NCBI GenBank assembly: GCA_000934455.1
Contig: KN886828.1
Span: 70,361 to 130,310 of the forward strand
DNA length: 59,950 nt
Reading direction: 5' to 3'
Source: Apostichopus parvimensis
Taxonomy: Eukaryota > Echinodermata > Holothuroidea > Aspidochirotida > Stichopodidae
The notes beneath the pieces are model-generated. The model was not told the DNA's origin, did not search any database, and saw only the letters and a list, made by a program, of their open reading frames with translations. Of the stretch, positions 58,555-59,950 are shown one piece after another. The number at the start of each line of letters is the position of its first letter. Position 1 is the first letter of the stretch. The position numbers and the translations under genes are program-made.

Positions 58555-59950
58555 GTAGGCAATTTGATTATTACCAAATTGTTTATTTATTTTTTTTTTT
58601 GAAAGGCTTGAAAAGTGTTTTGTTTTATTACAAGTAGTTTTATACATGTGTAAGTGCAAAATGTTGGACGGGTGGTGCTTTGACTGGCATTTTCCCAAGG
58701 TTTCCTGAGACGAGACATCAAGACCATTCAAATTTGAGGTGCCCATGTGAAATGTTCCGTTCCCATCTTCAGACACTCACTTAGAAGTAAAGGACGCTCC
58801 TTGGTCTGAGGCGTCCGTAAGATTCTTACTCGCAACTTTCAACTTACATTCAAATGCAGCCATTTACCTATAAACAACTGCCCAAAAAAATCAATTCCTA
58901 GAAAGGAAAAATATGTCTCAAGTATGTTACCAAAGTTTGAAGGTTTTAATACAGAAAATCATATTTATAATTTTCAGGTAAATGTTCGATCTTTACCGGT
59001 TCGATATATCCGTGTGAATTTTTTTGGATATATGAAGTTTTAAGTACACGAGACATTGCTTGTCAAAGAAGCCTGTCTGTGCAGCAGTGTTGACCACCAC
59101 TCCAATTCAAATTTTTCCTCAAAACGTTTAGTATTAATTCCCTAGGCCTAGTGTGGGCTTGATAACTGGGCATTATTTCCCCCTCATGCCTGCCGGAGTG
59201 AAGAGGCTACTTTGCAGGGCATTCACATCCCTACAAAGCTCATTTGTAATTGCAGTTTGCCCAGTATCAAGTATGTCCAGCAGCTGCTCATGTACCTGAA
59301 AATAATACTAATCTAGACAATTTGATATTTGATTTGTTTTATCTATCAATGGGGATACCACTATTTGATGCTAGATTTGATGGCTACAGTAATATTTATA
59401 AGATATACTTCCTGTTGCTGAAGTAAGTTTACAAATTTTGTTGAATCTTAAACTTTTCATTTCATTTATTTATTTTTGTTCTATCACAACATAAGTATGA
59501 CATATGACATAGAAGGAGATAAGAAACAAAACTTGTGAAAGGAAGTGTACTAAAAAACCCTATAGGGCTTGTCGGGTAGTGACACTCCCTGAAAAAATAC
59601 AGAACTTTACAATTAGAAAAGAGAACCAAAAAAACCCCAAACAGAACCACCCCTTCCTCTCCCTTCCCTCACCCCCCCCCCAGTTTCAATTCGCAGGTCT
59701 AGTACATGTTGATGAAGTGCTTTTGTACTGAATGAAAGTTGGAGGGAGTAACAGTGAGCCTGTTTATACTGTAAATAGCATTCTCGTAGCATGTTGTTTT
59801 AGATAAAAGACCTTGCCTAGCAAAGATCTCATAAAACTTCAACTTCTTAATTTATGTTCCCTGGGGTTGGCTTTCTAGAGCCTTTGAATATTCTATGAAC
59901 AGTTCCCTCTAACTGGAAAAGATCTCATGATCGTATTTAATTGGATTTTT
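58555..59950 (+). other. EXT1: EXT1 intron downstream of exon at 58459, partial
   Basis: Begins with the GTAGGC donor and runs off the window. I see no recognisable exon, no repeat family named above, and only a short C-rich patch near 59650-59682. The next EXT1 exon should start with codons for a V-M-S-S-R-F-like peptide, and that was not found in any frame I read. Confidence 0.85.

Overview
The window looks like animal nuclear DNA. It is AT-rich and intron-dominated, crowded with degenerate transposons, minisatellites and poly-G/poly-C runs, and has no prokaryotic gene structure. The one protein-coding gene I can establish is EXT1 (exostosin-1, the heparan sulfate co-polymerase), on the + strand. 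Four coding exons are visible: 43956-44157, 52672-52791, 56341-56592 and 58459-58554. They have good splice sites and join in frame into 223 whole codons. From memory of the human EXT1 cDNA, these match human exons 2+3 (fused), 4, 5+6 (fused) and 7, with no length change. The gene is incomplete here: the N-terminal coding exon(s) must lie upstream of base 1, and the exons carrying the GT64 DxD motif downstream of base 59950. The LINE, SINE and repeat content suggests a marine invertebrate, perhaps an echinoderm such as a sea cucumber. That species guess is weak. Layout: 1-43955 is the 3' part of a very large upstream intron. It holds a CR1/L2-type LINE 3' end (300-780), several short tandem arrays, a nearly perfect 3.66-kb direct tandem duplication (9388-13045 and 13046-16702), a tRNA-derived SINE (29650-29880), and a ~0.8-kb duplication carrying a LINE C-terminus on either side of a 50-N assembly gap (about 34771-36625). 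The later introns hold a 46.6-47.0 kb minisatellite, a GATGTTGAGTTAGATTGCC-type satellite with a 441-bp higher-order repeat (52970-54010), a 14-bp E-box minisatellite just upstream of an EXT1 exon, a 27-base G run, and a CpG-rich hAT-like non-autonomous element (57642-58002). Two repeat families recur and I cannot name them. 'RepA' is about 130-200 bp and has at least 22 copies here. Its reverse strand carries a near-perfect 5' splice-site consensus (GACAGGTAAGT) and often a second GTAAGT. 'RepB' is about 350-366 bp, with imperfect terminal inverted repeats and TTAA at both ends, in 4 copies. RepA is the most interesting unexplained signal because it seeds splice-donor look-alikes through the giant EXT1 intron. 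Copy boundaries were judged by eye and may be off by tens of bases. No alignment, database search or RNA evidence was available.
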